A DNA stretch of 58,279 nt from an uncultured Alistipes sp. (GCA_944326855.1 CALVFO010000015.1:1-58279), one strand, 5' to 3'; counted from the stretch's first letter, positions 17,320-26,418 are shown. Numbers and translations are program-made. Notes: generated by a model not told the origin, from the sequence alone.

Positions 17320-19692
17320 ATGAATGGATACTTTGCGATACTGAAACGTTCGTGCTGGTTGCTGTTGCTGCTGGGCAGCCTGTTGAGTGGATGTTCCCGT
17401 AAAAACCTTTCGTTCGACGATCTGCGTTTGCGTTATCGCCGGACCTTGCTGCCGGCCAAGGTGGATCGTTCGGACAGCCTGATCGCAGCCCGTACCGCTG
17501 CGGCCGATCAGGCGGTGGAAACCTATTGGAACGAAATGAACCGAACGCCCGGGCGGGATTATCTGTGGACCGATTCGCGGGATCGTTTTGCCGAAGCCCA
17601 GTCGCTGACTATGGATTATGGGCGTCTGGAAGCCATGGCGCGTGCCTGCTATACCCCCGGATCGCGTTATGAAGGGAACGACTCCCTGTTGAGGGATGTG
17701 ATTGCCGGGCTGGACTGGATGTTCCAGAACCGTTACAATCCCGATACCCCCATGTATCACAACTGGTGGGAATGGGTGATCGGGGTGCCGATGACGCTGA
17801 ACAATATTTTGGTCGTGCTGTACGACGATCTGACTCCTCAACAACGGGCCAATTATCTTTCGGCCATGGACTATTATGCCCCGAACGTAACTTTCGAAGG
17901 CGCTTCGACCGGGGCCAACAAAATCTGGCAATGCGGAAATATGGCCCTGCGAGGGATCATCGCTCAACGACCCGAACAAGTGCAGATGGCCATCGACGGC
18001 TTGTCGACCGAGTTCGTCTATGTGACGACCAAGGACGGTTTCTATCGGGACGGCTCTTTTGTCCAGCATCAGTGGCATCCCTATAATGGAGGTTATGGCG
18101 CTTCGATGCTTTCGCACATGGCCAGTGTGATCCCTCTGGTGCACGGATCGCCGTGGGAGGTGCCTCAGGAGTATCAGCAGATGCTGTTCGAATGGGTCAG
18201 AAATGGATATGAACCCCTCTTGTACCGGGGAGCCATGATGGATATGGTACGCGGGCGCGAAATCTCCCGGAAGGGATACGGCGACCGGGCATCGGGACAC
18301 AGTGTGCTGGTTTCGATGCTCAAACTGTCGGATGTGGCGCCCGATGACGAAAAGGCTCGTTTGCGTTCGGTGATCAAGGCCCATATGTTGGCCGATACCT
18401 GCCGCGATTTGCTGTTGGATATGCCTACGTATCTGGTGGGCGAGGCTCGGGCGCTGCGTGAAGACAAACGAGTGGTGCCTGCCGAACCGGGTACCCTCAA
18501 TAAGGTGTTCGGGGCCATGGATCGGGCCGTGCATATTCGTCCGGGGTTTGCCTTGGGCCTGGCCATGTCTTCGGAGCGGATCGAGAACTACGAGACGATC
18601 AACGGCGAAAACCTCAAGGCCTGGTACATTGGCGATGGAATGACCTATCTGTATGACGGAGATTTGCGGCAGTTCGGGGAAGATTTCTGGCCGACGGTCA
18701 ATGCGTATCGTATGCCCGGAACCACGGTGGATACCCGCGAACGAAAGGCCGAAACACTGCCTTTTGCGCCGGGATTGCTGTATGCCGACGGGTATAAGAG
18801 TCCCGAAAGTTGGGTGGGGGGATCCTCCCTGTTCGGGGAATTCGGCATGGTGGGAATGGCCCTCAAGGCGTTCGAAAGCACACTGACGGCTAAAAAATCG
18901 TGGTTTATGGTCGATGATGAGATCGTTTGCCTCGGAGCCGGTATCGACAGCCGCGACAACCGTACGATCGAAACCATCGTCGAAAACCGAAAACTCAACG
19001 ATGCGATGCGGTATCGGTTCGAGTTGGAAGGGGTGCCCGTATTAACTCAAAATGAAAGCCGTCAGGTGGAAAATCCCGGTTGGGTGCATTTCGAGGGTTC
19101 GGATGAGGGAACCTCCGTGGGCTATTATTTTCTGGAACCTGCTCGGGTGAATCTTCTGCGTGAAACCCGGACGGGATCGTGGTATGAAATCAGTCAGCCT
19201 TATGGCGATAAAACGCCTATCGTCAAAGACTATTTCACGATGTGGATCGATCATGGAAAGAATCCTCGGGGCGCTACCTATGCGTATGTGTTGTTGCCGG
19301 GCAGTAACCTCGAACAAACAATGCTCTATGCCCGGAATCCGAATGTCAGCGTGCTGGCCAATACTCCGCAGGTCCAGGCCGTACGTCATCGCACCGAAGG
19401 GGTGACGGGACTGAATTTCTGGGAGGCGGGGACCCTGCCCCAGGCGGGCGTGAGTGTGAGCGCTCCCGCTTCGGTGATCTTGCGGGAAACGGAGGATGAA
19501 TTGTGGATCGCCCTGAGCGACCCGACCCATCAACAAACCGGACCGATCACCCTGGAAGTGGCCCGAGAAGCTGAATCGGTGATGGTCGATGACCCTCGGG
19601 TGAAGGTTCTCTCGTTGGTTCCGGTCGTGAAGCTGGAGGTGGATGTCGTCGGAACGTTGGGTGAAACCCTGGAGGTGAAACTGAAAAAGTAG
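17320..19692 (+). CDS. Polysaccharide lyase family 8 lipoprotein, copy 2
   Basis: A 790-residue paralogue of the flanking PL8 genes, with lipobox LSGC (Cys25). Catalytic residues are conserved: Asn200 (GANKIWQ), His250 and Tyr259 (QHQWHPYNGGYG), and Arg313/Arg317 (VRGREISR). The hydrophobic platform HNWWEW lies at 148-152. It starts 180 bases after copy 1, without a recognisable promoter or terminator between, so it is probably co-transcribed. The C-terminal third (NFWEAGTLPQAGVSV, then the LSLVPVVKLEV strands) corresponds part for part to the other copies. Differences among copies lie mostly in the toroid loops near the cleft, so different sulfation or chain preferences are plausible but not shown. 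Confidence 0.9.
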   Translation: MNGYFAILKRSCWLLLLLGSLLSGCSRKNLSFDDLRLRYRRTLLPAKVDRSDSLIAARTAAADQAVETYWNEMNRTPGRDYLWTDSRDRFAEAQSLTMDYGRLEAMARACYTPGSRYEGNDSLLRDVIAGLDWMFQNRYNPDTPMYHNWWEWVIGVPMTLNNILVVLYDDLTPQQRANYLSAMDYYAPNVTFEGASTGANKIWQCGNMALRGIIAQRPEQVQMAIDGLSTEFVYVTTKDGFYRDGSFVQHQWHPYNGGYGASMLSHMASVIPLVHGSPWEVPQEYQQMLFEWVRNGYEPLLYRGAMMDMVRGREISRKGYGDRASGHSVLVSMLKLSDVAPDDEKARLRSVIKAHMLADTCRDLLLDMPTYLVGEARALREDKRVVPAEPGTLNKVFGAMDRAVHIRPGFALGLAMSSERIENYETINGENLKAWYIGDGMTYLYDGDLRQFGEDFWPTVNAYRMPGTTVDTRERKAETLPFAPGLLYADGYKSPESWVGGSSLFGEFGMVGMALKAFESTLTAKKSWFMVDDEIVCLGAGIDSRDNRTIETIVENRKLNDAMRYRFELEGVPVLTQNESRQVENPGWVHFEGSDEGTSVGYYFLEPARVNLLRETRTGSWYEISQPYGDKTPIVKDYFTMWIDHGKNPRGATYAYVLLPGSNLEQTMLYARNPNVSVLANTPQVQAVRHRTEGVTGLNFWEAGTLPQAGVSVSAPASVILRETEDELWIALSDPTHQQTGPITLEVAREAESVMVDDPRVKVLSLVPVVKLEVDVVGTLGETLEVKLKK

Positions 19693-19908
19693 CAGGAAAC
19701 GACTGCTGAAGCCGGGAATCCGGCTCCCTAATTTCTGGGATCCTCCGCTCCCCGGTTCTCTGGTTCTTTGGATCTTCGGCTCCCTGACTCCCCGGCTCGA
19801 ACGGTGATGAAGATTTTTCGGAAATCGGGGAGAACATTGCGGTATCCGCTTATGGGCAGGAACCTTTGTGCGGATCTTCTGGCGATACGTTGAAAGGCGG
19901 ACAGGGGC
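19693..19908. other. Spacer with C/T-rich short repeats
   Basis: From 19721 to 19799 the sequence is a loose run of 8-9 base words such as CGGCTCCCT, CTCCCCGGT, TCTCTGGT and TCTTCGGCT. The rest shows nothing recognisable. No promoter matching the Bacteroidota consensus was found. Confidence 0.45.
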
Positions 19909-20061
19909 GTGTCGGGCAGGGGGTGTTGAATCGGAAAGAGTGGGATCGGGAACTGTCTGACTGGGGGAGTGTTGGATCGAGGCGTGTCTGACGGGGAAAG
20001 TGTCTGACAAAGGAAATGTCGGATCGAGGAATGTGGGATCGAGGCGTGTCGGATTGAGAAA
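19909..20061. repeat. Ten-unit degenerate tandem repeat
   Basis: Ten head-to-tail units of 14-17 bases fill this spacer, among them GTGTCGGGCAGGGG, GTGTTGAATCGGAAA, TGTCTGACTGGGGGA, GTGTTGGATCGAGGC, GTGTCTGACGGGGAAA and TGTCGGATCGAGGAA. A rough consensus is GTGTCkGAyCGrGGAA. Units vary in length and sequence, so this is an old or fast-drifting minisatellite. No flanking inverted repeats or spacers of CRISPR type are present. Confidence 0.75.
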
Positions 20062-20133
20062 TGGAAGGCAGAAATGTTTTCTTCTGGCTGTGCAAAGAAT
20101 CGAATAATACCTGAAAAATAAGACCCTAAAAGA

Positions 20134-22527
20134 ATGAACAAAACCATGACAATCAAACAAATTCGAGGTCTTCGGCTGGCTTTGGTCGCCGGAGCCGCTT
20201 TGTTGTTCTGTGTGGGCTGCGGACCGAAAAAACTTTCGTACGATGAGCTCCGGGAACGTTATTTCAATGAATTGACCGGCCAGAAAGCCAATCTGAACGA
20301 CTCCGTCGTAATCAAACGTCTTCAATCCATGGACGCCGGCGTCAAACAGAGCTGGGAAAGCATGAATAAGGCCGAGGGACGGGAATACCTGTGGAACGAC
20401 CGGGATGCGCAGGATGACAGCATCTCACCGTTCCGTCCGGCTTCGATCACGACCTCCATCGGGCGACTCAGCGGTATGGCTGTTGCCTGGGCGACTCCCG
20501 GATCGGCCTACTACCACAACGATAGCCTGAAAACCGACGTGATCGAAGGCATGGAGTGGATGTATGCCAACAAGTGGAGCCCGAAATATCCCCTCTATGG
20601 GAACTGGTGGGACTGGATCATCGGGATGCCGTATTCGGTCAACAACATGCTGGTGGCCATGTACGACGAATTTACGCCGGAACAACGCTCCAAATACATC
20701 GAAGCCCTGGACTTTTACGCCCCGAACGTGACGTATGAAGGCGCTTCGACCGGTGCCAACAAAATCTGGCAGTGCTACTCGATGGCTCTGCGCGGTATTT
20801 TGGCGCACGATCCGGCCAAAATCGAAATGGGAATCCAGGGAATCGATACCGAATTCAAATATGTGGATACGCATGACGGTTTTTATCGGGACGGTTCGTT
20901 CCTGCAACACCAGTGGCATCCCTATACGGGTGGTTATGGCGCCGGGATGTTGGCCGATATGGTGCGTGTCATCCAATTGGTGGACGGCTCGCAATGGGCG
21001 GTCGACCCCTCGCATGTGCAGATGATCGGCGAATGGGTGGAAAACTCCTATCTGCCGTTGATTTATCAGGGCGCCATGATGGATCTGGTACGTGGCCGGG
21101 AAATAGCCCGTCAGGCCGCTTCGGACCGCTCGACGGGACACCGGGTCCTGATGAGCGCGTATAATGTGGCCAAACTTTCGCCTCAGGAGGTGCAGGATCG
21201 GATCCTCTCCCGGGTGAAATACGAAATCCTCTCCGATCATTATCGCGATTTCGTGACCAACGACGTGCCGACCTGGCAGTTGGACGAAGTACGGGCCTTC
21301 CTGGCCGATGATCGCATTCCGGCTCAGGCTCCGGCCCCCTATCTGAAACAGTTCCCGATGATGGATCGGGTGATGTATGTCCGTCCGGGGTTTGCCTGGG
21401 CACTGGCCATGTCTTCGAGCCGCATCGAAAACTATGAGTCGATCGATACTGAAAATATGATGGCCTGGCATACGGGCGACGGGATGACCTACCTCTATAA
21501 TGGAGATCAGACGCAGTATACCGATCAGTTCTGGTCGACGGTGGATTGGTACCGCCTGCCGGGAACGACCGTGGATCAGAAACGTCACGAAGTGAAATCC
21601 CTGCCTTTCGGGAAAGGGGTCCTCTATGCCGACGGCTATAAGAGTCCGCACAGTTGGGTCGGCGGTTCGTCGATCGAAGGGCTGTACGGCATCTCGGGGA
21701 TGTGGTTCCAGGATGAGAAGAGCACCCTGCAGGCCAAGAAAAGTTGGTTCGTGGCCGGAGATCAGCTCGTATGTCTGGGTGCCGGCGTGACCAGCCGCGA
21801 CAACCTGCCCGTGGAAACGATCGTGGATAACCGCAAACTCTCCGGAACCTCGGCTACGGTGGTATGTGCCGACGGAAAGGCCTTGGATAAGAACGGAACG
21901 TTGACCCTGACCGATCCGAGTTGGGTGCAGTTCCAGACCACGACTCCGGGTACGGCCATGGGTTATTACTTCCCGCAGGGAGAAACCGTGCAGGTGCTGC
22001 GCGAAAGTCGTACCAGCTCTTGGCGAGCCTTTACGAAATATGGCGATCCGACGCCCGTAACCCGGGATTATTTCACCCTGTGGGTGGATCACGGTAAAAA
22101 CCCCCAGGGCGATACGTATGCTTATGTCGTATTGCCGGGCCTTTCGGCCGAACAAACTCGGGCCTATGCTGAAAATCCGAACGTGAAGGTGCTGTCGAAT
22201 ACGCCTTCGGTACAGGCGGTTCAGGCGGAATCGGAAGGCGTGACGGGTCTCAATTTCTGGGAGGCAGGGACGTTGGCTGAAGCCGGGGTCAGCGTCGACG
22301 CTCCGGCTTCGGTGACGCTGCGTGAGGATGATTCGAATCTGATCGTGGGGTTGAGCGATCCTACCATGCAGCACGAGGGAGAAATCACCCTGCAAATCGA
22401 TAAAACGGTGAAAGGGGCTTTGGGCGAAAATCCGAACGTGAAGGTGCTTTCGCTCTCTCCGCTGAAACTTCAGGTGAATGTGACGGGCGGTATGGGCGCA
22501 ACGTTCGCCGTGGCGTTTGAAAAATAG
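20134..22527 (+). CDS. Polysaccharide lyase family 8 lipoprotein, copy 3
   Basis: A 797-residue third PL8 paralogue with lipobox CVGC (Cys29). Conserved residues are Asn209 (GANKIWQ), His259 and Tyr268 (QHQWHPYTGGYG) and the VRGREIAR arginines. It differs from the other two by an insertion near residues 90-105 (DAQDDSISPFRPAS) and by more divergent toroid helices. The 441-base spacer before it is filled with degenerate repeats; whether transcription from copy 1 reaches it is unclear. A small GC hairpin follows the stop. It should cut uronate-containing polysaccharide in the periplasm or at the surface. No SusC/SusD pair or GH88 hydrolase is in the window, so partner genes must lie elsewhere. 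Confidence 0.9.
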   Translation: MNKTMTIKQIRGLRLALVAGAALLFCVGCGPKKLSYDELRERYFNELTGQKANLNDSVVIKRLQSMDAGVKQSWESMNKAEGREYLWNDRDAQDDSISPFRPASITTSIGRLSGMAVAWATPGSAYYHNDSLKTDVIEGMEWMYANKWSPKYPLYGNWWDWIIGMPYSVNNMLVAMYDEFTPEQRSKYIEALDFYAPNVTYEGASTGANKIWQCYSMALRGILAHDPAKIEMGIQGIDTEFKYVDTHDGFYRDGSFLQHQWHPYTGGYGAGMLADMVRVIQLVDGSQWAVDPSHVQMIGEWVENSYLPLIYQGAMMDLVRGREIARQAASDRSTGHRVLMSAYNVAKLSPQEVQDRILSRVKYEILSDHYRDFVTNDVPTWQLDEVRAFLADDRIPAQAPAPYLKQFPMMDRVMYVRPGFAWALAMSSSRIENYESIDTENMMAWHTGDGMTYLYNGDQTQYTDQFWSTVDWYRLPGTTVDQKRHEVKSLPFGKGVLYADGYKSPHSWVGGSSIEGLYGISGMWFQDEKSTLQAKKSWFVAGDQLVCLGAGVTSRDNLPVETIVDNRKLSGTSATVVCADGKALDKNGTLTLTDPSWVQFQTTTPGTAMGYYFPQGETVQVLRESRTSSWRAFTKYGDPTPVTRDYFTLWVDHGKNPQGDTYAYVVLPGLSAEQTRAYAENPNVKVLSNTPSVQAVQAESEGVTGLNFWEAGTLAEAGVSVDAPASVTLREDDSNLIVGLSDPTMQHEGEITLQIDKTVKGALGENPNVKVLSLSPLKLQVNVTGGMGATFAVAFEK

Positions 22528-22538
22528 GTTGAAATACG

Positions 22539-22568
22539 GGGGGCGGGATCAGGGTTGGTTCCGCCCCC
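22539..22568 (+). terminator. Small GC-rich hairpin after PL8 copy 3
   Basis: GGGGGCGG (22539-22546) pairs with CCGCCCCC (22561-22568) around a 14-base loop. No T-tract follows. It begins 12 bases after the stop. Confidence 0.4.
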
Positions 22569-22685
22569 GGTCTGTGTTAGGATGTCAAATGACCTCCGAT
22601 ATCCGGCCTCTCCGGGCATTCGAACCGAACGGGCTGCGGTCTGAGGGTTGAGGCGAACCTTCGAAGGGATATCTCGATGCTTCGA

Positions 22686-22717
22686 TTTGCAAGGGATCGT
22701 GAAATTGTGTATCTTTG
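22686..22717 (+). promoter_or_regulatory. Promoter of the cupin-kduI-kduD-DUF4861 genes
   Basis: TTTG (22686-22689), a 20-base spacer and TATCTTTG (22710-22717) match both boxes. The start would be near 22724, giving a leader of about 65 bases before the ATG at 22788. This shows the downstream genes can be expressed apart from the lyases. Confidence 0.7.
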
Positions 22718-22787
22718 GGAGTCGTAGCCGCAATCGGCAGACGAAACGGAAACGGAGAAAAAAGAAACCCAATAAAACACTTATACC

Positions 22788-23300
22788 ATGAAAAAAATCA
22801 ATCTGAAACAAGCCGCCTTGGCGACGATCGCTTTGGCAGGGGTAGCCTGCTGCGGTAACCAGAACGCACAAAACACGGCCGCTGCAGACAGCACGGCGAC
22901 GAAAGATTCCGTCAGCTATGCCGTGTATGATCCCAACCAACCTATCAATTTGAAAGATATGCCTATTTTCTGGGAAAACGAAAAAGCCGAAGTTACTCAG
23001 GTTAACCCCTCGACAACCCGTAAATTGAATTACCTGAACGATCTGATGGTCTGCATCGTAGATATCAAAGGCCCGCAGGCCGAACCCGATCCCATGCACT
23101 CGCATGTGGCTGAACAGATGAGCTACATCGCTGAAGGGGAAGCCATCGTCATCATCGGCGACCAAAGCAAAAAACTCAAAGCCGGCGATATCTTTGCCGT
23201 GCCCTCGAATGTACCCCATACGGTACAGGCTTTGGGCCCCCGTTTGTTGCTGATCGACAGCTTCAACCCCATCCGCGAAGACTTTTTGACCAAAAAGTAG
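22788..23300 (+). CDS. KdgF-like cupin lipoprotein
   Basis: A 170-residue protein with a lipoprotein signal (GVAC, Cys21), a short Ala/Thr linker and a single cupin domain. Cupin motif 1 is HSHVAEQMSYIAEGE and motif 2 is GDIFAVPSNVPH, giving likely metal ligands of two His and a Gln from the first and one His from the second. The HSHxxEQ pattern resembles KdgF, the cupin that opens the ring of 4,5-unsaturated uronates to 5-keto-4-deoxyuronate, the KduI substrate. It lies directly before kduI and kduD, which supports that role. KdgF is usually cytoplasmic, so the lipid anchor is unusual and would place ring opening in the periplasm. A plain sugar-binding cupin remains possible. Confidence 0.75.
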   Translation: MKKINLKQAALATIALAGVACCGNQNAQNTAAADSTATKDSVSYAVYDPNQPINLKDMPIFWENEKAEVTQVNPSTTRKLNYLNDLMVCIVDIKGPQAEPDPMHSHVAEQMSYIAEGEAIVIIGDQSKKLKAGDIFAVPSNVPHTVQALGPRLLLIDSFNPIREDFLTKK

Positions 23301-23475
23301 TCTCTTTGAAAACTTTTGCGGAATATCGTGGAACGGTTGACCTCGAAACGGCAATCTTGTCCCGGTCTCTGTGAAAGGCATTTTTCTGGACGAAAGAAAG
23401 ATCTATGAATTCGTTCCCGCAGCGACTTTCCGTTCGGAAAAGCCGCTGCGGTGAATGTTTAAAAGAAATATGGCT

Positions 23476-24318
23476 ATGAAAACCAATTTTTCGTTGCGGT
23501 ACGCTACCAATCCGACCGATGCCAAAACCTATGACACGGCCCGGTTACGTCAGGAATTCCTGGTGGAAAATCTGATGAGCGCCGACGAGATCCATGTAAC
23601 CTATTCGATGTACGATCGTCTGATCGTGGGCGGTGTCATGCCGGTGGCTGAAAAACTCAAACTCGAACCGGTGGATATTTTGCGGGCCGAATATTTCACG
23701 CAACGTCGTGAAATCGGGATCATCAACGTCGGCGGAACCGGTACGGTGACGGTCGAAGGAACCCGGTATGAACTGGCCTTCAAAGAAGCTCTCTACATCG
23801 GTCGGGGTAATAAGGAGGTGATCTTTGAAAGTAAAGATGCTTCGCAACCCGCTAAATTCTATTTCAACTCGGCTCCAGCTCACACGGCCTATCCGACCGT
23901 GAAGGTGACCCGCGAAAATGCCGTGATCCTGGAACTGGGCTCGCTCGAAGAGAGCAACCATCGGGTGATCAACCGAATGATCGTGCAGGAAGTGGTACCT
24001 ACCTGCCAGCTGCAGATGGGGATGACCGAACTCAAACCGGGCAGTGTGTGGAACACCATGCCTCCTCACACCCACGATCGTCGAATGGAAGCCTACTTCT
24101 ATTTCGATCTGCCCGAAGATCAGGCCGTTTGCCACTTTATGGGAACGATGGACGAAACCCGCCATATCTGGATGAAAAAGGATCAGGCGGTGATCTCTCC
24201 TTCGTGGTCGATCCATTCGGCCTGCGCAACGATGAACTATACGTTCATCTGGGGCATGGCCGGTGAAAACCTCGACTACGGCGATATGGACGGCGCCGGC
24301 GTGACCGACCTGAAATAG
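23476..24318 (+). CDS. kduI: 5-keto-4-deoxyuronate isomerase
   Basis: A 280-residue cytoplasmic enzyme converting 5-keto-4-deoxyuronate to 3-deoxy-D-glycero-2,5-hexodiulosonate. The zinc site is intact: His198, His200 and Glu205 in PPHTHDRRMEAYFYF, and His247 in SWSIHSACATMNYTFIWGM; positions are offset by two from E. coli KduI. The start at 23476 is preferred because it gives family length (E. coli 278) and MKTNFSLRYATNPTDAKTYDT-type alignment; in-frame ATGs at 23455 and 23470 are alternatives. It lies between the cupin gene and kduD. Its substrate would come from unsaturated disaccharides made by PL8 lyases after cleavage by an unsaturated glucuronyl hydrolase encoded elsewhere. Confidence 0.93.
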   Translation: MKTNFSLRYATNPTDAKTYDTARLRQEFLVENLMSADEIHVTYSMYDRLIVGGVMPVAEKLKLEPVDILRAEYFTQRREIGIINVGGTGTVTVEGTRYELAFKEALYIGRGNKEVIFESKDASQPAKFYFNSAPAHTAYPTVKVTRENAVILELGSLEESNHRVINRMIVQEVVPTCQLQMGMTELKPGSVWNTMPPHTHDRRMEAYFYFDLPEDQAVCHFMGTMDETRHIWMKKDQAVISPSWSIHSACATMNYTFIWGMAGENLDYGDMDGAGVTDLK

Positions 24319-24463
24319 TCCTTCCGGCCGAAAACCGATCGGGTTTCGGAGACGGCATCCTGTCGTTGCGAACGGCAAGCCTGCCACAGAAGATCGGGCC
24401 GCCATGACCCTGTCCTCCCGCCAGAGAAAAACAGCATCGTATTAACGTTTAAAAATAAAAGAC

Positions 24464-25270
24464 ATGAAAAACGCACTTGAAATGTTCAGCCTCGAAGGCA
24501 AAGTCGCTCTGGTAACCGGAGCTTCCTATGGGATCGGTTTCGCTTTGGCCACCGCATTTGCCAGAGCCGGTGCCAAAATCGTTTTCAACGATATCAAACA
24601 GGAACTGGTCGACAAAGGGCTGGCCTCGTACAAAGAACTGGGTATCGAAGCCAAAGGTTATTTGTGCGACGTGACCGATGAAGCTCAGGTTAATGCCATG
24701 GTTGCCGATATCGAAAAAACCATCGGTACGATCGATATTCTGGTCAACAACGCCGGGATTATCAAACGTATTCCGATGCACGAAATGAATGTCGCTGACT
24801 TCCGTCAGGTGGTGGATATCGACCTGAACGCTCCGTTCATCGTTTCGAAAGCCGTACTGCCTTCCATGATGAAAAAACGTTCCGGGAAAATCATCAACAT
24901 CTGCTCGATGATGAGCGAACTGGGTCGTGAAACCGTATCGGCTTATGCCGCAGCCAAAGGGGGCCTGAAAATGCTGACCCGCAACATCGCTTCCGAATAC
25001 GGGGAATACAACATCCAGTGCAACGGTATCGGCCCGGGTTACATCGCTACCCCGCAAACGGCTCCGCTGCGTGAACGTCAGGCCGACGGTTCTCGCCATC
25101 CGTTCGATTCGTTCATCATCGCCAAAACGCCGGCTGCCCGTTGGGGTACGCCTGAAGACCTGATGGGCCCCGCTCTGTTCCTGGCCAGCTCCGCTTCGGA
25201 TTTCGTGAACGGTCACGTGCTGTATGTGGATGGCGGTATCCTGGCTTATATCGGTAAACAACCTAAATAA
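24464..25270 (+). CDS. kduD: 2-deoxy-D-gluconate 3-dehydrogenase / DKII reductase (SDR)
   Basis: A 268-residue short-chain dehydrogenase. The NAD(P) loop is TGASYGIG (18-25), the structural NNAG is at 95-98, and the catalytic triad is Ser148, Tyr161 and Lys165 (SAYAAAKGG). KduD reduces 3-deoxy-D-glycero-2,5-hexodiulosonate to 2-keto-3-deoxygluconate, directly after KduI; the gene order matches. Related gluconate 5-dehydrogenases look similar, so the name rests partly on the kduI neighbour. It starts 145 bases after kduI and ends 23 bases before the DUF4861 gene. The KDG kinase and aldolase that would finish the pathway are not in the window. Confidence 0.88.
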   Translation: MKNALEMFSLEGKVALVTGASYGIGFALATAFARAGAKIVFNDIKQELVDKGLASYKELGIEAKGYLCDVTDEAQVNAMVADIEKTIGTIDILVNNAGIIKRIPMHEMNVADFRQVVDIDLNAPFIVSKAVLPSMMKKRSGKIINICSMMSELGRETVSAYAAAKGGLKMLTRNIASEYGEYNIQCNGIGPGYIATPQTAPLRERQADGSRHPFDSFIIAKTPAARWGTPEDLMGPALFLASSASDFVNGHVLYVDGGILAYIGKQPK

Positions 25271-25293
25271 GACTAATTTTTTCCGTAAAAGTC

Positions 25294-26418
25294 ATGAAAA
25301 ATTTGCTGATTGCTCTGGTGGCCGTATGCCTGGCCGCATGTGCCGGAGCGCCCAAAGCAACCGTGACGGTGAACAATCCGGCTAACTTCCAGCAGACGAG
25401 TCAGACGGTGGAAGTGGCTTGGGATACTCTCGTTGCCAAAGTCGCCGAATTGACCCCCGAAAATGTGGTGGTAACCGATCTGCAAGGAACTCAAGTTCCG
25501 TCGCAGGTGATTTTCGAAGGCGGAGAAACTCCTCGTTCGCTGATCTTCCAGGTTACGCTCGCCGGCGGTGAAAGCGCTGATTTCAGTGTTATGGTCGGTA
25601 CCCGCAAGGCCTACAAAGCCGAAACGTTCGGACGTTTCGTACCCGAACGCCTGGACGATTATGCCTGGGAAAACAATGTCGTGGCCTATCGTATTTATGG
25701 CCCGGCTCTGGAAAAGGATATGGTGACCAACGGGATCGACTTCTGGTCGAAGAGTACTCCCGAACTGGTGATCGATGCCTGGTACGAAAAAGACCTGAGC
25801 GGAAAGGGTAGTTATCACCTCGATACGGGGGAAGGAAACGATTGCTACAATGTCGGCACAACGTTGGGTATGGGGGCTTCGTCTCCCGTATGGGACGGTA
25901 AATTGTGCTACAGCCGCAACTTCGCCTCCTGGAAAACCCTCGATAACGGACCCGTACGTACGTCGGTTCAGTTGACGTATGCTCCCTTTGCGGTGGGCGA
26001 CCTTCAGGTGAGTCTGGTCAAAACGATCTCGTTGGATGCCAACACGCGGTTCAATAAGATCGTAGACCTGTACAGCGGCGATTTCGATACGATTTCAGTG
26101 GCTGCCGGAGTTATCATGCACGACAGTACCGAAGTGAAAACGGGTGCTGATTGGAGTGCGTTGTATGAACCGGCTTCCGATTCCCGTTCCGGGAAGGACG
26201 GCTATATCGGAGGTGCCGTGGTTCTGCCGGGTTCGTCGCCTCTGGAAATCGACCATTCCATGACGCGGGTCGTTACGGTGAAGGCTGGTCAGCCGATGGT
26301 TTATTATGCCGGGGCCGGAACCAGCAAACGCGATATGACCGATGCGGCAAAATGGTTCGATTATGTGGGCCAGACGGCTGCATCCCTGGCGGCACCTTTA
26401 CAGGTGACGGTCAAATAG
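25294..26418 (+). CDS. DUF4861 lipoprotein
   Basis: A 374-residue lipoprotein (LAAC, Cys16) matching DUF4861: an N-terminal Ig-like strand region (VNNPANFQQTSQTVEV), the core ERLDDYAWENNVVAYRIYGP, the conserved DCYNVGTTLGMG and a C-terminal DMTDAAKWFDYV. DUF4861 proteins recur in Bacteroidetes loci for pectin, alginate and other uronate polymers; their activity is not established to my knowledge. Here it ends the kdu operon and is followed by a 12-bp hairpin with T residues. Being outside the cytoplasm with PL8 lyases, it may bind or cleave uronate oligosaccharides, standing in for the GH88 step missing from this window. That last point is a guess. Confidence 0.85.
   Translation: MKNLLIALVAVCLAACAGAPKATVTVNNPANFQQTSQTVEVAWDTLVAKVAELTPENVVVTDLQGTQVPSQVIFEGGETPRSLIFQVTLAGGESADFSVMVGTRKAYKAETFGRFVPERLDDYAWENNVVAYRIYGPALEKDMVTNGIDFWSKSTPELVIDAWYEKDLSGKGSYHLDTGEGNDCYNVGTTLGMGASSPVWDGKLCYSRNFASWKTLDNGPVRTSVQLTYAPFAVGDLQVSLVKTISLDANTRFNKIVDLYSGDFDTISVAAGVIMHDSTEVKTGADWSALYEPASDSRSGKDGYIGGAVVLPGSSPLEIDHSMTRVVTVKAGQPMVYYAGAGTSKRDMTDAAKWFDYVGQTAASLAAPLQVTVK

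Noticed and set aside
19909-20061. CRISPR array
   Set aside because: Units touch each other with no spacers, units vary, and no cas genes are in the window.
14986-22395. Long open frames (over 600 codons) on the minus strand opposite the PL8 genes
   Set aside because: They mirror the codon pattern of the true plus-strand genes, are rich in His, Arg, Gly and Ile without family motifs, and appear opposite each PL8 copy; composition shadows.
14764-26418. Complete polysaccharide utilisation locus
   Set aside because: No SusC/SusD pair, sensor-regulator, sulfatase or GH88 gene is present within the window, so only part of such a system can be claimed.
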